NCBI RefSeq assembly: GCF_024734405.1
Contig: NZ_CP059556.1
Coordinates: 1,488,001 to 1,552,000, forward strand
Source of the DNA: Saccharopolyspora gregorii
Lineage (GTDB): Bacteria; Actinomycetota; Actinomycetes; Mycobacteriales; Pseudonocardiaceae
Reading direction: 5' to 3'
DNA length: 64,000 bases
Shown: positions 45,126-53,885 of the stretch, piece by piece
Position numbering within the stretch: the first letter of the stretch is position 1
How the letters are laid out: every line of letters begins with the position of its first letter
Position numbers and translations under genes: made by a program
Notes under the pieces: generated by a model
Seen by the model: only the letters and a program-made list of their open reading frames with translations
What the model was told of the DNA's origin: nothing
Database searches by the model: none

Positions 45126-45136
45126 GGTGGTGCGGC

Positions 45137-45877
45137 TCAGAAATCGCCGTGGAAGTAGGCGGTGTCCGCGGCGTAGTGGCTGGGCGCGACGGAGATCCGC
45201 AGGTCGCCCTGCTCCGGCGCGACGTCGAAGATCCGGGTGATGGTGAGCGTCCCGCCGGGCGGGATCTCGGCGTTGATGAACGGGCGGTCCTCCAGCGAGT
45301 ACTGGGCGGGCCGTCCGGCGTGCGTGGCGGTGATGTCCCAGGACAGCGGGTTGATCTCGTCGGTCGTGCCGTTGGTGATGGTCAGGTCGACCGCGATGGC
45401 GCGGGAGTCGGAGTCGTGCAGGTACGGGTTGCCCTCGTGCTCCTTCGGCTCGGCGACCTGCACGGTTTCACCGCCGCGCCAGGTGTGGGTCTGGCCGAAG
45501 CCGAGCTCGATGACCTCCGCCCCGGAGTCGTCGGCGGCCGGAACGGCGTCCTGCTGCGCCGAGACGCCCGCGGATTCGGACTGCCGCGCGACCTCGTTCG
45601 CGGCGGAGCCGAACAGGCCGACCCAGGCGAAGCACACCAGCAGCCCGATCGCGGCGAGCACGGTGCCGGTGATCGCCATGCCCTGGTTGTTCGCCAGGCC
45701 GTTGCGCGCCCGGATGATGCCGATGACGCCGAACACCAGCGCGAGGATGCTCAACGGCCAGGCGACCAGGCCGATGATCGGGATGAACGAGAACAGCAGG
45801 GCGAGCAGGCCGAGCACGAATCCGGCGGTGCCGAGACCGTTCTTCGGGGTCGTCGGCGGCGGGACCACTGCGGACAT
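45137..45877 (-). CDS. DUF4190/DUF4352-type membrane-anchored protein
   Basis: A 246-residue protein. Residues about 15-90 hold two to three transmembrane helices of the DUF4190 type: LGTAGFVLGLLALLFSFIPI, LSILALVFGVIGIIRARNGL, and MAITGTVLAAIGLLVCFAWVGLFG. The outer domain of about 130 residues has the immunoglobulin-like DUF4352 pattern (AIAVDLTITNGTTDEINPLSW, then IPPGGTLTITRIFDV). Function unknown. ATG 45877 follows GGAGGAAACC. A TTG extension to 45955 is less likely. Confidence 0.75.
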   Translation of the reverse strand: MSAVVPPPTTPKNGLGTAGFVLGLLALLFSFIPIIGLVAWPLSILALVFGVIGIIRARNGLANNQGMAITGTVLAAIGLLVCFAWVGLFGSAANEVARQSESAGVSAQQDAVPAADDSGAEVIELGFGQTHTWRGGETVQVAEPKEHEGNPYLHDSDSRAIAVDLTITNGTTDEINPLSWDITATHAGRPAQYSLEDRPFINAEIPPGGTLTITRIFDVAPEQGDLRISVAPSHYAADTAYFHGDF

Positions 45878-46348
45878 GGGTTTCCTCCGGGGAGAGCTGG
45901 AACGAGATGGCGTCGGCGCGCAAGCCGGAACGTCGAGTCCGCAAGATCGTTCCAACGGGAGCGCGCGGTGTCCGCGCTTTCGCCCCGGTCCACTCGTAGG
46001 TGTGATCCTCCTGGATGAGCCGCCCGATTCCTGCTAAAGGCCGGGCTTCGGCGCGGTTCCGGTGGGGCGTTGTCGGGGCGGACGTGTGCGGCCTCGTCCT
46101 CCCGTTTTCGTTTTCGCCTGTCCCGATCGGCGTGCCGTCGCTCGATTTCGAGGCCCACGTCAGCATGCCGAATCGTTCCCGGCGGCACTCGTTCTGCCAT
46201 TCGGGTGATCTAGGGCTTTTCACGGCAGTAGCCGCGTCAGATCAACGGGAACGCTGAGTCCCGATCATGTGACGCCGAGCGCTTGTACGCTCGGTCACCC
46301 TGTTGATACGTTGTGCGGCTGTTTCGATCACGTCTGGGGAGGGCGTCC
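45878..46348. other. 471-nt divergent region before hsdR
   Basis: No gene is supported. It lies between the leftward DUF4190/DUF4352 gene and rightward hsdR and marks the boundary of the defence island. The composition is visibly less GC-rich than in the flanking core genes. The promoter proposed for hsdR is listed separately. Confidence 0.45.
46283..46312 (+). promoter_or_regulatory. Putative hsdR promoter
   Basis: TTGTAC (46283-46288) and TACGTT (46307-46312) are separated by 18 nt, close to the actinobacterial sigma-A pattern. The hsdR ATG at 46349 follows about 30 nt after the expected transcription start, with GGGGAGG as ribosome site. Confidence 0.45.
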
Positions 46349-49300
46349 ATGGGTTCTGGCGGCGGGGACGAACTGGAGCGGTTCGCACGGCGGTCACCGA
46401 ACTTCGCGGTCTTGGTGGAACATGACGTGCTGATCGCCTGGTTGGGCGCCAGTGCCGAGTCCTATGCGCTCACTGATCCTGGCGCGGCGATGTTCAAGGC
46501 TCGCCAGTTCGGTGAGGCGATGGCGAAGTGGCTGGTGAAGAAGTCCGGTACCCGGTTCAGCGGAGATCACCAGAACGATCGGTTGCGCGCACTCGGGGAA
46601 GCGGGAGTCGTCGAGGGCAAGGTCGCCGAGGCGTTCCACGAGGTCCGTAAAGCGGGCAATGTCGCAGTGCACGAGTTCTACGCGGATCGCCAGCAGGCGC
46701 TGCGCGCGGTGGAACGCTGCTTCCAGCTGGGTTATTGGCTGCATCGTGGCGTGACGGGTGATCGGGCGGTGCGGTCGTTCGTGCCGCCGTCGCAGCTGCG
46801 CGGCCCGGATCCGGTGTCGGAGGAGGAGCGGCGTGCGCGGGACGAGCTGCAGGACGCGCTGGAGCAGCACCGCGCGAAGTTGTTCGAGACGCGCAGCGAT
46901 CTGGAGTCGGCGCAGGTCGCGCGGGAGCGGGTCGAGGCCGAGCTGGAACGGGTCGCCAGGCAGGCGCGGGAGAGCGATGAGCTCGCCAAGCACCAGTCGG
47001 ACCTGATCGAGCGCATGATCGCGGAGCGCGATGCGGCGAAGCCGGAGAAGGTCACCGCGTCGGAGCGGGAGAACTTCGTCCGTCGGATGCGCGGCGCCGC
47101 GAAGCCCCCGTTGGCGGAGCGGGAGGTCCGGACCCGGCTGGAGACGGAGCTGGAGTTGGCCGGCTGGGCGGTGCAGGAGCGCAACGTGCTTGATCTGCAC
47201 TCGTACCAGGGTGTGGCGGTCCGCGAGGTGCACATGGGGCGCGGCTACGCCGATTACCTGTTGTACGTCGACCGCAAGCCGGTCGGTGTGATCGAGACGA
47301 AGAGCGAGGGCAACGATCTGACCGCGGCCCAGGCACAGGCGGCGAACTACGCGCACGGACTGACAGAGTCTCAGCAGTCGAACGCGTGGCGGACTCCGCT
47401 GCCGTTCCAGTACGTCACCGACGGGAACGAGGTGCGGTTCTACAACGACCTGGACCCTGATCCGCGGACGCGCCGGATCTTCGCGGTCCACCAGCCGGGG
47501 ACGCTGGCGCGGTGGATGAAGGATGCGGACGAGGATCCGGCGGCCCCGACGGTGCGGGCGAAGTTGGCTCGGTTGCCGCAGTCCTCGCTGGCGGGTCAGT
47601 CGTTGCGCACGGCGCAGCGCCGCGCGATCGAGGGCCTGGAGCGGTCGCTGGCGGAGAACCGGCAGCGGGCGCTGATCCAGATGGCGACGGGTGCGGGCAA
47701 GACGTACATGGCGGCCGCCAGTACCTACCGCTGGTTGCGGCACGCGGGGGCGCGCAGGGTCTTGTTCCTGGTGGATCGCAACAATCTCGGTGATCAGGCG
47801 GCCGGGGAGTTCCGCAATTTCCGGGTTCCGGACGGTGGCCGGAAGTTCGACGAGCTCTACAACACGGAGAAGCTGGCCGGCGATGTGGTGCCGGATTCGT
47901 TGAACGTCACGGTGTGCACGATCCAGCGGCTGTGGCTGGCGTTGACGGGGAAGCAGAACCCGTCCGGGGACGACGAGGAGGCCGAGGATCGCGTCGAGGA
48001 GGTGACCGGTGACGCCCCGGTCGAGGTCGGCTACAGCTCGGCGATCCCACCGGAGACGTTCGACTTCATCGTCGTCGACGAGTGCCACCGGTCGATCTAC
48101 GGCAAGTGGCGCGCGGTGCTGGAGTACTTCGACGCGTTCCTGGTGGGGTTGACGGCGACTCCGCTGCCGATGACGTTCGGGTTCTTCGATCAGAATCTGG
48201 TCAGCGAGTACAGCTACGACGAGTCGGTCGCGGACGGCGTGAACGTGCAGTTCGAGGTGTACCGGATCGGGACTCGGATCGAGCAGGACGGTTCGACGAT
48301 CGACAAGGGCACGGTGGTGCCGGTGCGGAACACGAAGACGCGCCGGGATCGCTTGGAGGACTTGGACGACGACTACGTCTACAGCGGTAAGCAGGAGGGC
48401 CGCCAGACGATCTCGAAGTCGCGGCTGCGGGAGGTGCTCAAGGAGTTCCGGCAGAAGTTGTGGTCGGACATCTTCCCGGAGGCGCGTGGTCGGCGACTCG
48501 TGCCCAAAACGTTGATCTTCGCGAAGACCGATGAACACGCCGAGGAGATCGTGGAAGCGGTCAAGGATGTCTTCGGCAAGGGCGATTCGTTCGTCCAGAA
48601 GATCACGGCGAAGGCGAAGCAGCCGAAGCTGCGGTTGAAGAACTTCCAGACCGATCCGGAGCTGCGGATCGCGGTGACGGTGGACATGATCGCGACCGGG
48701 ACGGACGTGAAGTCGCTGGAGGTCGTGTTCTTCCTGCGGGAACCCAAGACCTGGTACCTGTTCGAGCAGATGAAGGGCCGTGGCGCGCGCACGATCGGCG
48801 AGGACGATCTGCGCCAGGTCACTCCGGACGCGACCGCGAAAACGCACTTCGTGATCGTGGACGCGGTGGGGGTGACCGACAGCCCGCGGATCGAGACGCG
48901 GCCGTTGCAGCAGTTCACCGAGCGCCAGATCAGCCTGGAGAAGTTGCTGCGCAAGACCGGCGCGGGCGAGTTGACGACGGACGAGTTCAGCACTCTGGCG
49001 GGCCGGGTGGCTGCGCTGCACGCGCAGCTCACCGACGAGGAGCGGGGCGAAGTCTCCGAGCTGTCCGGTGAACCGATCGGCGAGGTCGTCTCGACGCTGG
49101 TCCGGGCCGCCGGTGCCGACCAGCGCAGCGAGGCCTTTCACGCCGCGGGCAAGGCGGCCGTGGCGGGGCTGGAGAAGGATTCGCCCGAGTACGAGGAGAA
49201 GTACGAGAACGCCGGGAACCAGGCCGTTCAGGACATGACCGAGGCCGCGTTGCGGCCGTTGGCGAGTAACCCGGAGCTGCGGAACCGGCTGCTGGAGTTG

Positions 49301-49927
49301 CGTCGCGCGCACGACCTGGTCATCGACGAGGTCAGCCGGGACGAGGTGACGATCAGCCGCGGATTGACCGCGGAGGAACGGGCGCGGGAGAAGGTGAGCT
49401 CGTTCCGCCAGTACATGCGGGAGCACCAGGCGGAGATCGCGCCGTTGCAGCTCGCGTTCCAAGAACGGCGCGATCTGGGCCAGGTGTACGGGGCGTTGCA
49501 GCGGTTGGCGAAGCGGCTGGCCCGGCCACCGCACCAGTGGACGCCGCAGACCCTGCTGGACGCCTACGACGAACTCGGCAAGGTCGGTTCGCGGCGGACG
49601 GCGGAGGCCGGGGTACCGGAGCTGGTCGGTATCCTTCGGCACGAACTGGGCTTGGACGACGAGGTCCGGCCGTACGCCGAGTTGGTGCGGGAACGCTACG
49701 AAGGCTGGCTGCTGCGCCAAGAACAGCAGGGAGCCGTGTTCAGCGCCGACCAGCAGTGGTGGCTGAACACGATTCGCGACGTCGTCTGCCGCAACATCAC
49801 CATCGAGGCGGCGGACCTGCGCCAGGACCCGTTCACCGAACGCGGCGGAACCCAGGGCTTCCAACGCGACTTCGGGCCGAAGGCCGCTGACATCCTCGAA
49901 GAGCTGAACCAGGAGCTGAGCGCGTGA
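46349..49927 (+). CDS. hsdR: Type I restriction-modification system R subunit with N-terminal DUF4145
   Basis: A 1192-residue motor-nuclease that translocates and cleaves unmodified DNA as part of HsdR2M2S. The first 130 residues match DUF4145 (MFKARQFGEAMAKWLVKK through AFHEVRKAGNVAVHE). A coiled coil follows near 145-235. The PD-ExK nuclease has ADYLLYVDRKPVGVIETKSEG with E316 and K318. The SF2 helicase shows MATGAGKT (about 445), DECH (about 577), GLTATP and KGRGARTI. The C-terminus is helical. ATG at 46349 has GGGGAGG 7 nt before. The stop overlaps hsdS by 4 nt. hsdM is 6.4 kb downstream. Confidence 0.93.
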   Translation: MGSGGGDELERFARRSPNFAVLVEHDVLIAWLGASAESYALTDPGAAMFKARQFGEAMAKWLVKKSGTRFSGDHQNDRLRALGEAGVVEGKVAEAFHEVRKAGNVAVHEFYADRQQALRAVERCFQLGYWLHRGVTGDRAVRSFVPPSQLRGPDPVSEEERRARDELQDALEQHRAKLFETRSDLESAQVARERVEAELERVARQARESDELAKHQSDLIERMIAERDAAKPEKVTASERENFVRRMRGAAKPPLAEREVRTRLETELELAGWAVQERNVLDLHSYQGVAVREVHMGRGYADYLLYVDRKPVGVIETKSEGNDLTAAQAQAANYAHGLTESQQSNAWRTPLPFQYVTDGNEVRFYNDLDPDPRTRRIFAVHQPGTLARWMKDADEDPAAPTVRAKLARLPQSSLAGQSLRTAQRRAIEGLERSLAENRQRALIQMATGAGKTYMAAASTYRWLRHAGARRVLFLVDRNNLGDQAAGEFRNFRVPDGGRKFDELYNTEKLAGDVVPDSLNVTVCTIQRLWLALTGKQNPSGDDEEAEDRVEEVTGDAPVEVGYSSAIPPETFDFIVVDECHRSIYGKWRAVLEYFDAFLVGLTATPLPMTFGFFDQNLVSEYSYDESVADGVNVQFEVYRIGTRIEQDGSTIDKGTVVPVRNTKTRRDRLEDLDDDYVYSGKQEGRQTISKSRLREVLKEFRQKLWSDIFPEARGRRLVPKTLIFAKTDEHAEEIVEAVKDVFGKGDSFVQKITAKAKQPKLRLKNFQTDPELRIAVTVDMIATGTDVKSLEVVFFLREPKTWYLFEQMKGRGARTIGEDDLRQVTPDATAKTHFVIVDAVGVTDSPRIETRPLQQFTERQISLEKLLRKTGAGELTTDEFSTLAGRVAALHAQLTDEERGEVSELSGEPIGEVVSTLVRAAGADQRSEAFHAAGKAAVAGLEKDSPEYEEKYENAGNQAVQDMTEAALRPLASNPELRNRLLELRRAHDLVIDEVSRDEVTISRGLTAEERAREKVSSFRQYMREHQAEIAPLQLAFQERRDLGQVYGALQRLAKRLARPPHQWTPQTLLDAYDELGKVGSRRTAEAGVPELVGILRHELGLDDEVRPYAELVRERYEGWLLRQEQQGAVFSADQQWWLNTIRDVVCRNITIEAADLRQDPFTERGGTQGFQRDFGPKAADILEELNQELSA

Positions 49928-51357
49928 GCGATCTACCGGACGGGTGGGAATGGACGACGCTGGGGGAGATCGCGGAAGTGCGTCTCGGTCGGCAACGTTC
50001 GCCGAAGAACCACGCGGGTGCTCACATGCGGCCTTACATCCGGGCGGCGAACGTCGGATGGGACGGCTTGAAGCTCGATGACGTGAAGCAGATGAACTTC
50101 ACCGACGAGGAGGTGGAGACCTATCGGATGCGTCCCGGCGACATCGTGTTGAGCGAGGCGTCCGGTAGTGCCGGCGAGGTTGGGAAGCCTGCTATCTGGA
50201 ATGGTGAAATAAAGGACTGCTGCTTCCAGAACACCTTGATCCGTGTTCGCCCCTTTGCTGCTGATTCGATGTTCTTATTCTGGTTACTCAGGGCGGAGGC
50301 TCTTCGCGGGGCGTTCGTCGAGCATTCCAGAGGGGTCGGCATTCACCACATCGGAGCGTCACGCCTGGCGAACTGGCCGATCCCACTGCCGCCGCTGGCG
50401 GAGCAGCGCCGCATCGTCGCCGCCCTCGAAGGTCACCTGTCCAGGTTGGATGCGGGATCTCGTCTACTTGTTGAAGTGCGTGAGCGCTGTCGGTCGTTGA
50501 TCAAGCAGGTATTGGCCTCGGCGATTCCTGATCCCGTGCCCACTTCGTGGGAATGTGTCCCGATTGGCGAGGCGGGTTCTGTCGAACTGGGTAGGCAGCG
50601 CCATCCTGACTGGCATCACGGTGACCACATGCGTTCGTACTTGCGGGTGGCCAACGTGTTCGAGGACCGTATCGACACTGGCGATGTGATGCAGATGGAT
50701 TTTCCGCCGGATGTTTTCGAGCGGTTCCGTCTTGATGTTGGGGATATTCTACTGAACGAAGGGCAATCCCCCGAACTGCTCGGTCGTCCTGCGATGTACC
50801 GAGGTGTTCCAGAGTCGGTGGCGTTCACGAACAGTCTGCTCCGGTTCAAGTGTCACCCCGGTGTTGACCCTGAATGGGCTCTTCTGGTTTTTCGTCGGCA
50901 CATGCACGCGCGGCGGTATCTCCGTGATATGCGGATTACGACGAATATTGCGCATCTCTCGGCCGGTCGTTTTAAGAAGATCGAGTTTCCGTTGCCTCCG
51001 ATCGAGGAGCAGCAGCGTATCGTCGCGGAAGTGCATGACCAGTTGCGTTCGGTCGACCGGTTTACGGACTCACTCGGTGACGCCACTCGACGCGCAGGGC
51101 AACTGCGGCGCGGTGTCCTCCGGAAAGCCTTCGCCGGGCGGTTGGTGGAGCAGGACGCTGGGGATGAAGCTGCGTCGGTGCTGCTGGAGCGGATTCGAGT
51201 CGAGCGGGAGAGTACGCCGAAGGCGCGGCGGGGGCGGAAACCTCGGGCAGCCAAGGGGAAGTCCGCGGACGGTGCCGTGGCGACGATCGACCCGGCACGA
51301 CCGCTGCCGGAGACGGTGGGCAAGGGCACGCAGGACACGCTCGATCTGGGGCTGTGA
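49924..51357 (+). CDS. hsdS: Type I restriction-modification system specificity subunit
   Basis: A 477-residue HsdS with two target-recognition domains (about 1-160 and 205-385), each followed by a conserved helix: LPPLAEQRRIVAALEGHLSRLDAG and LPPIEEQQRIVAEVHDQLRSVDRF. Both TRDs start alike (LGEIAEVRLGRQRSPKNHAGAHMRPYIRAANV and IGEAGSVELGRQRHPDWHHGDHMRSYLRVANV), so the target may have related half-sites. TRD DNA is distinctly AT-richer than neighbouring genes, a sign of recombination. The GTG overlaps the hsdR stop. A basic Lys/Arg-rich tail (KARRGRKPRAAKGK) follows the second helix. Confidence 0.93.
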   Translation: MSDLPDGWEWTTLGEIAEVRLGRQRSPKNHAGAHMRPYIRAANVGWDGLKLDDVKQMNFTDEEVETYRMRPGDIVLSEASGSAGEVGKPAIWNGEIKDCCFQNTLIRVRPFAADSMFLFWLLRAEALRGAFVEHSRGVGIHHIGASRLANWPIPLPPLAEQRRIVAALEGHLSRLDAGSRLLVEVRERCRSLIKQVLASAIPDPVPTSWECVPIGEAGSVELGRQRHPDWHHGDHMRSYLRVANVFEDRIDTGDVMQMDFPPDVFERFRLDVGDILLNEGQSPELLGRPAMYRGVPESVAFTNSLLRFKCHPGVDPEWALLVFRRHMHARRYLRDMRITTNIAHLSAGRFKKIEFPLPPIEEQQRIVAEVHDQLRSVDRFTDSLGDATRRAGQLRRGVLRKAFAGRLVEQDAGDEAASVLLERIRVERESTPKARRGRKPRAAKGKSADGAVATIDPARPLPETVGKGTQDTLDLGL

Positions 51358-51382
51358 CGCCCCTCGGGCTCGGGTGCCGCGG

Positions 51383-52000
51383 TCAGCGCAACTTGAGTAC
51401 GTCGAGCGCACGGGTGGTGGCGGCGCCGGGGCCTCGGTGCACGGAGTGCGCGATGCCGTTGTAGACGAGGTCCCACAGCGCGCGTGTGCGCTGGATCCGG
51501 TGCAGTGGAGCGCGGGCGGAGCCGCCGTATCCGTCGGTCAGCACGAGCCACGGCTCGGAGTCTTCGGCGCTGGTCTCGATGTCGATCCGCACCAGTTCGT
51601 AGAGCCGGACGTAGGTGGTGCGGCTGCTCGCGAACCAGTCGGCTCCGGCCGAATACCCCTCGCTGCGGCCATGGAGGTAGAACGGGACGCCAGCGGCGGC
51701 GGCGATCGCCCACAACCACCAGGTCCGCGCCCACTCGAATCCCCAGTCGAGCCAGCAGTAGTGGAATATGCCGAGCCCGCTCACGAACAGGCCGGCTTTG
51801 AGCAGGGCGGGGTCCATGCCGTGGCACCACTCCAAGATCGGCCCTTCGCCCGGCGGTGCGGGCGGGAAGCGCGCGAAGGTTCGTCGAGTGCGTCCTTCGC
51901 TGCGCCAAGTCATGACCACCGGCGCCCGTGGTGGGCGTGGCAGTCCGGTGATCGGGTCGGGTTTCCGAGCGGGCGAGTGCGGCCGGGCGTGTTCGGTCAT
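51383..52000 (-). CDS. Two-TM membrane protein, tandem paralogue A
   Basis: A 205-residue protein, one of three tandem paralogues. Its N-terminal tail is Pro/Arg-rich (PPRAPVVMTWRSEG), followed by FPPAPPGEGPILEW. Two transmembrane helices follow (LLKAGLFVSGLGIFHYCW and TWWLWAIAAAAGVPFYL). The C-terminal domain has SAGADWFASSRTTYVRLYELVRIDI and LQRTRALWDLVYNGI-type sequence (here IQRTRALWDLVYNGIAHSV). That domain is reminiscent of small bacterial PH-like domains, by inference only. The ATG at 52000 overlaps the stop of paralogue B as ATGA. It is convergent with hsdS. Confidence 0.75.
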   Translation of the reverse strand: MTEHARPHSPARKPDPITGLPRPPRAPVVMTWRSEGRTRRTFARFPPAPPGEGPILEWCHGMDPALLKAGLFVSGLGIFHYCWLDWGFEWARTWWLWAIAAAAGVPFYLHGRSEGYSAGADWFASSRTTYVRLYELVRIDIETSAEDSEPWLVLTDGYGGSARAPLHRIQRTRALWDLVYNGIAHSVHRGPGAATTRALDVLKLR

Positions 52001-52596
52001 CGGAGCTCGAGCTTGTCGAGCGCGAGCTCGTTCGCGGTGGCGGTGCCGCTGTTCACCGAGTGGACGATGCCGTTGTAGACGAGGTCCCAGAGGGCGCGGT
52101 TCTGCTGCACCTCACGCAGCTTGGCTCCGGTGAAGCCGCCGTTTCGGTCGGTGAGTTCGAGGACCCACGCGTCCACGCCGGCGGGGTTCGTGACGGTGAC
52201 CTTCGTCAGCTCGTAGAGCTGCACATGACGTCTGCGGCTCGTCGCGAACCAGTCGGACCCGGCCGAGAGGCCCCCACTACGGCTGTAGAGGTAGAAGATC
52301 GGGATGGGGGCGAGGACGAATGCCCACAGTCCCCAGGTGGTGGTCCAGTCGAATCCCCAGTCCTTCAACGACAGGAATGCGGCGATCAGGGAGGCGACGA
52401 AGATCCCGGACTTGATGCCGTTCGAGTTCGACTCCTGGAACCATTCGAGGACCGGGCCTGCACCGGGTGGGGCGGATGGGAAGCGCGCCCGTGCCGGGTC
52501 TCGTTCTCCAGGTTGTTCCGGGCTGATCACCACGGGTGCGCGAGGTGGCCGAGGACTCCCGGTCGTCGCGTCCGGTCGAGGTGCTGCTTGGGGCAC
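51997..52596 (-). CDS. Two-TM membrane protein, tandem paralogue B
   Basis: A 199-residue paralogue of the flanking genes with the same order: PPRAPVVISPEQPG, FPSAPPGAGPVLEW, two hydrophobic helices (SGIFVASLIAAFLSL and TWGLWAFVLAPIPIFYLY), then SAGSDWFATSRRRHVQLYELTKVTV and LREVQQNRALWDLVYNGIVHSV. I chose the GTG at 52596: it gives VPQAAPRPD, aligning with MPKAAPMPD of paralogue C, and has GGAAGGAAA upstream. It is translationally coupled to paralogue A. Confidence 0.75.
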   Translation of the reverse strand: MPQAAPRPDATTGSPRPPRAPVVISPEQPGERDPARARFPSAPPGAGPVLEWFQESNSNGIKSGIFVASLIAAFLSLKDWGFDWTTTWGLWAFVLAPIPIFYLYSRSGGLSAGSDWFATSRRRHVQLYELTKVTVTNPAGVDAWVLELTDRNGGFTGAKLREVQQNRALWDLVYNGIVHSVNSGTATANELALDKLELR

Positions 52597-52721
52597 TGCT
52601 GGTTTCCTTCCTGGGACGGGAGTAAGGGGGACGTCCGCGACGGGGATGCTCTTGCCGAGCTTGGTCGATCGTTCGCGTGGCTGGTGTTCCAGCCGGCCTG
52701 GTTCTGTTGCATACCACGTGG

Positions 52722-53036
52722 TCAGCCGATCGCGTAGGTGATCAGCGAGACGGCGAGCATGATTCCGGTCAGCCCGAGCAGGATCCAGAGCATCCGGCGG
52801 AGCCGGCTGGCGATGGCGATCGAAACCAGGAGCAAGCCCGCCAACCACGGCACGATCCACACTGCGAAGAACATGCCGATGATCTGTTGGTTCGTCGCGC
52901 CGGGCCGGATCCGTCGGCGCTGAACCCGGTAAGCGACGCGCCCGAGCAGGGAAACCAGCCGACAAGGCTGACGGTCATGAAAGACCACCGACGACGAGGC
53001 CCGTGATTCGCAGTGGTGTGACGGTGACGTGGTCAT
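52722..53036 (-). CDS. Small two-TM membrane protein
   Basis: A protein of about 104 residues, unrelated to the paralogues around it. The C-terminal half holds two hydrophobic helices, IIGMFFAVWIVPWLAGLLLV and LWILLGLTGIMLAVSLITYA, separated by a short basic turn (ASRLRR). The start is uncertain: ATG 53036 or GTG 52988, neither with a clear ribosome site. Its 5' end overlaps the relic open frame at 52975-53079 in another frame. Function unknown. Confidence 0.5.
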   Translation of the reverse strand: MTTSPSHHCESRASSSVVFHDRQPCRLVSLLGRVAYRVQRRRIRPGATNQQIIGMFFAVWIVPWLAGLLLVSIAIASRLRRMLWILLGLTGIMLAVSLITYAIG

Positions 53037-53079
53037 CGGCTTGATGGGCGGGCGAGTGTGGCCGGGCGTGTTCGGTCAT
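52975..53079 (-). pseudogene. 34-codon relic of paralogue-A 5' end
   Basis: An ATG at 53079 overlaps the stop of paralogue C exactly as paralogue A's ATG overlaps paralogue B. It encodes MTEHARPHSPAHQADDHVTV and stops after 34 residues; the first 11 residues equal those of paralogue A. It looks like the truncated start of a lost fourth copy, left by tandem duplication. Confidence 0.45.
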
Positions 53080-53675
53080 CGGAGCTGGAGCTTGTCGAGC
53101 GCGAGCTGGTTCGCGGTGGCTGAACCATCGTGCACCGAGTGCACGATGCCGTTGTAGACGAGATCCCAGAGGGCGCGGTTGCGCTGGAGCTGACGCAGGG
53201 GTGCGCCGACACATCTGTCGTCGGCGTCGGTCAGCTCGATGCCGATGGATTGGCCACCGGCTTGGTATTCAACCTTGATCTTGGTGAGTTCGTACAGCTT
53301 GACGTGTGCTTTCCGACTGGTGGCGAACCATTCGGCACCGGCCGAGAACCCCTCGCTCCTGCCGATGAAGTACGCGGCGATGGGCGGCCAGATCGCGAAC
53401 GCCCAAAGCCACCAGGTGCTCATCCAGGAGAATCCCCAGTCCAGGATGCACAGGAAGACGACGATGGAGGCCCCGAGAACGACCCCGCCGACGGTGTGAT
53501 CGGCGTCTTCGGCTTGGTACCACTCCAACAGCGGCCCTTCGCCCTCCGGTGCGGGTGGGAACTCGGCCTTGTCCGCATGGGTTTTTCCCGCCGTCTTCCA
53601 CGTCGTGATCACAGGGGCGCGTGGTGGCCGTGGCTCACCTGACATCGTGTCGGGCATCGGGGCTGCCTTCGGCAC
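53076..53675 (-). CDS. Two-TM membrane protein, tandem paralogue C
   Basis: A 199-residue paralogue. It has PPRAPVITTWKTAGKT, FPPAPEGEGPLLEWYQ, two helices (GGVVLGASIVVFLCILDW and TWWLWAFAIWPPIAAYFIG), then SAGAEWFATSRKAHVKLYELTKIKV and LRQLQRNRALWDLVYNGIVHSVHDG. The most conserved columns across the three copies are W-F-A-T/S-S-R, L-Y-E-L and R-A-L-W-D-L-V-Y-N-G-I. The GTG at 53675 starts MPKAAPMPD. It is the first of the three in the leftward unit. Confidence 0.75.
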   Translation of the reverse strand: MPKAAPMPDTMSGEPRPPRAPVITTWKTAGKTHADKAEFPPAPEGEGPLLEWYQAEDADHTVGGVVLGASIVVFLCILDWGFSWMSTWWLWAFAIWPPIAAYFIGRSEGFSAGAEWFATSRKAHVKLYELTKIKVEYQAGGQSIGIELTDADDRCVGAPLRQLQRNRALWDLVYNGIVHSVHDGSATANQLALDKLQLR

Positions 53676-53831
53676 GTCGCGTCCGCCTTCGTGGTGATGT
53701 GTTCGGCAGGCAGGAACCCCGGTGCCTGCTGCTGATCCTCATCGTCGGACGGCCCCGCTTCCGGGACTGCCGGAGCTTCGTAGCGCGGGAAACCGCTCAA
53801 CGCCCGAACGGAGCAGTCGCGGAGCGGGGAA

Positions 53832-53869
53832 GCGGGCCGTCCCGCCGTGTGGGTGGTGGGACGGCCCGC
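53832..53869. terminator. Strong hairpin after the DUF397 unit
   Basis: A perfect 12-bp stem (GCGGGCCGTCCC / GGGACGGCCCGC) with a 14-nt loop lies 17 nt past the stop of the frameshifted DUF397 gene on the minus strand. It should end the XRE-DUF397 transcript before the membrane-protein unit. Confidence 0.65.
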
Positions 53870-53885
53870 GGGTCTTCCGGGGTGA

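Noticed and set aside
46394-49864. 1156-residue minus-strand frame opposite hsdR
   Set aside because: hsdR has all its motifs on the plus strand; the reverse frame has repetitive Arg/Leu/His content only.
52769-52978. 69-residue frame MTVSLVGWFPC... overlapping the relic stop
   Set aside because: Its ATG overlaps the relic's stop, but the product is Ser/Cys/Gly-rich with no helix, while the alternative frame encodes clear transmembrane helices.
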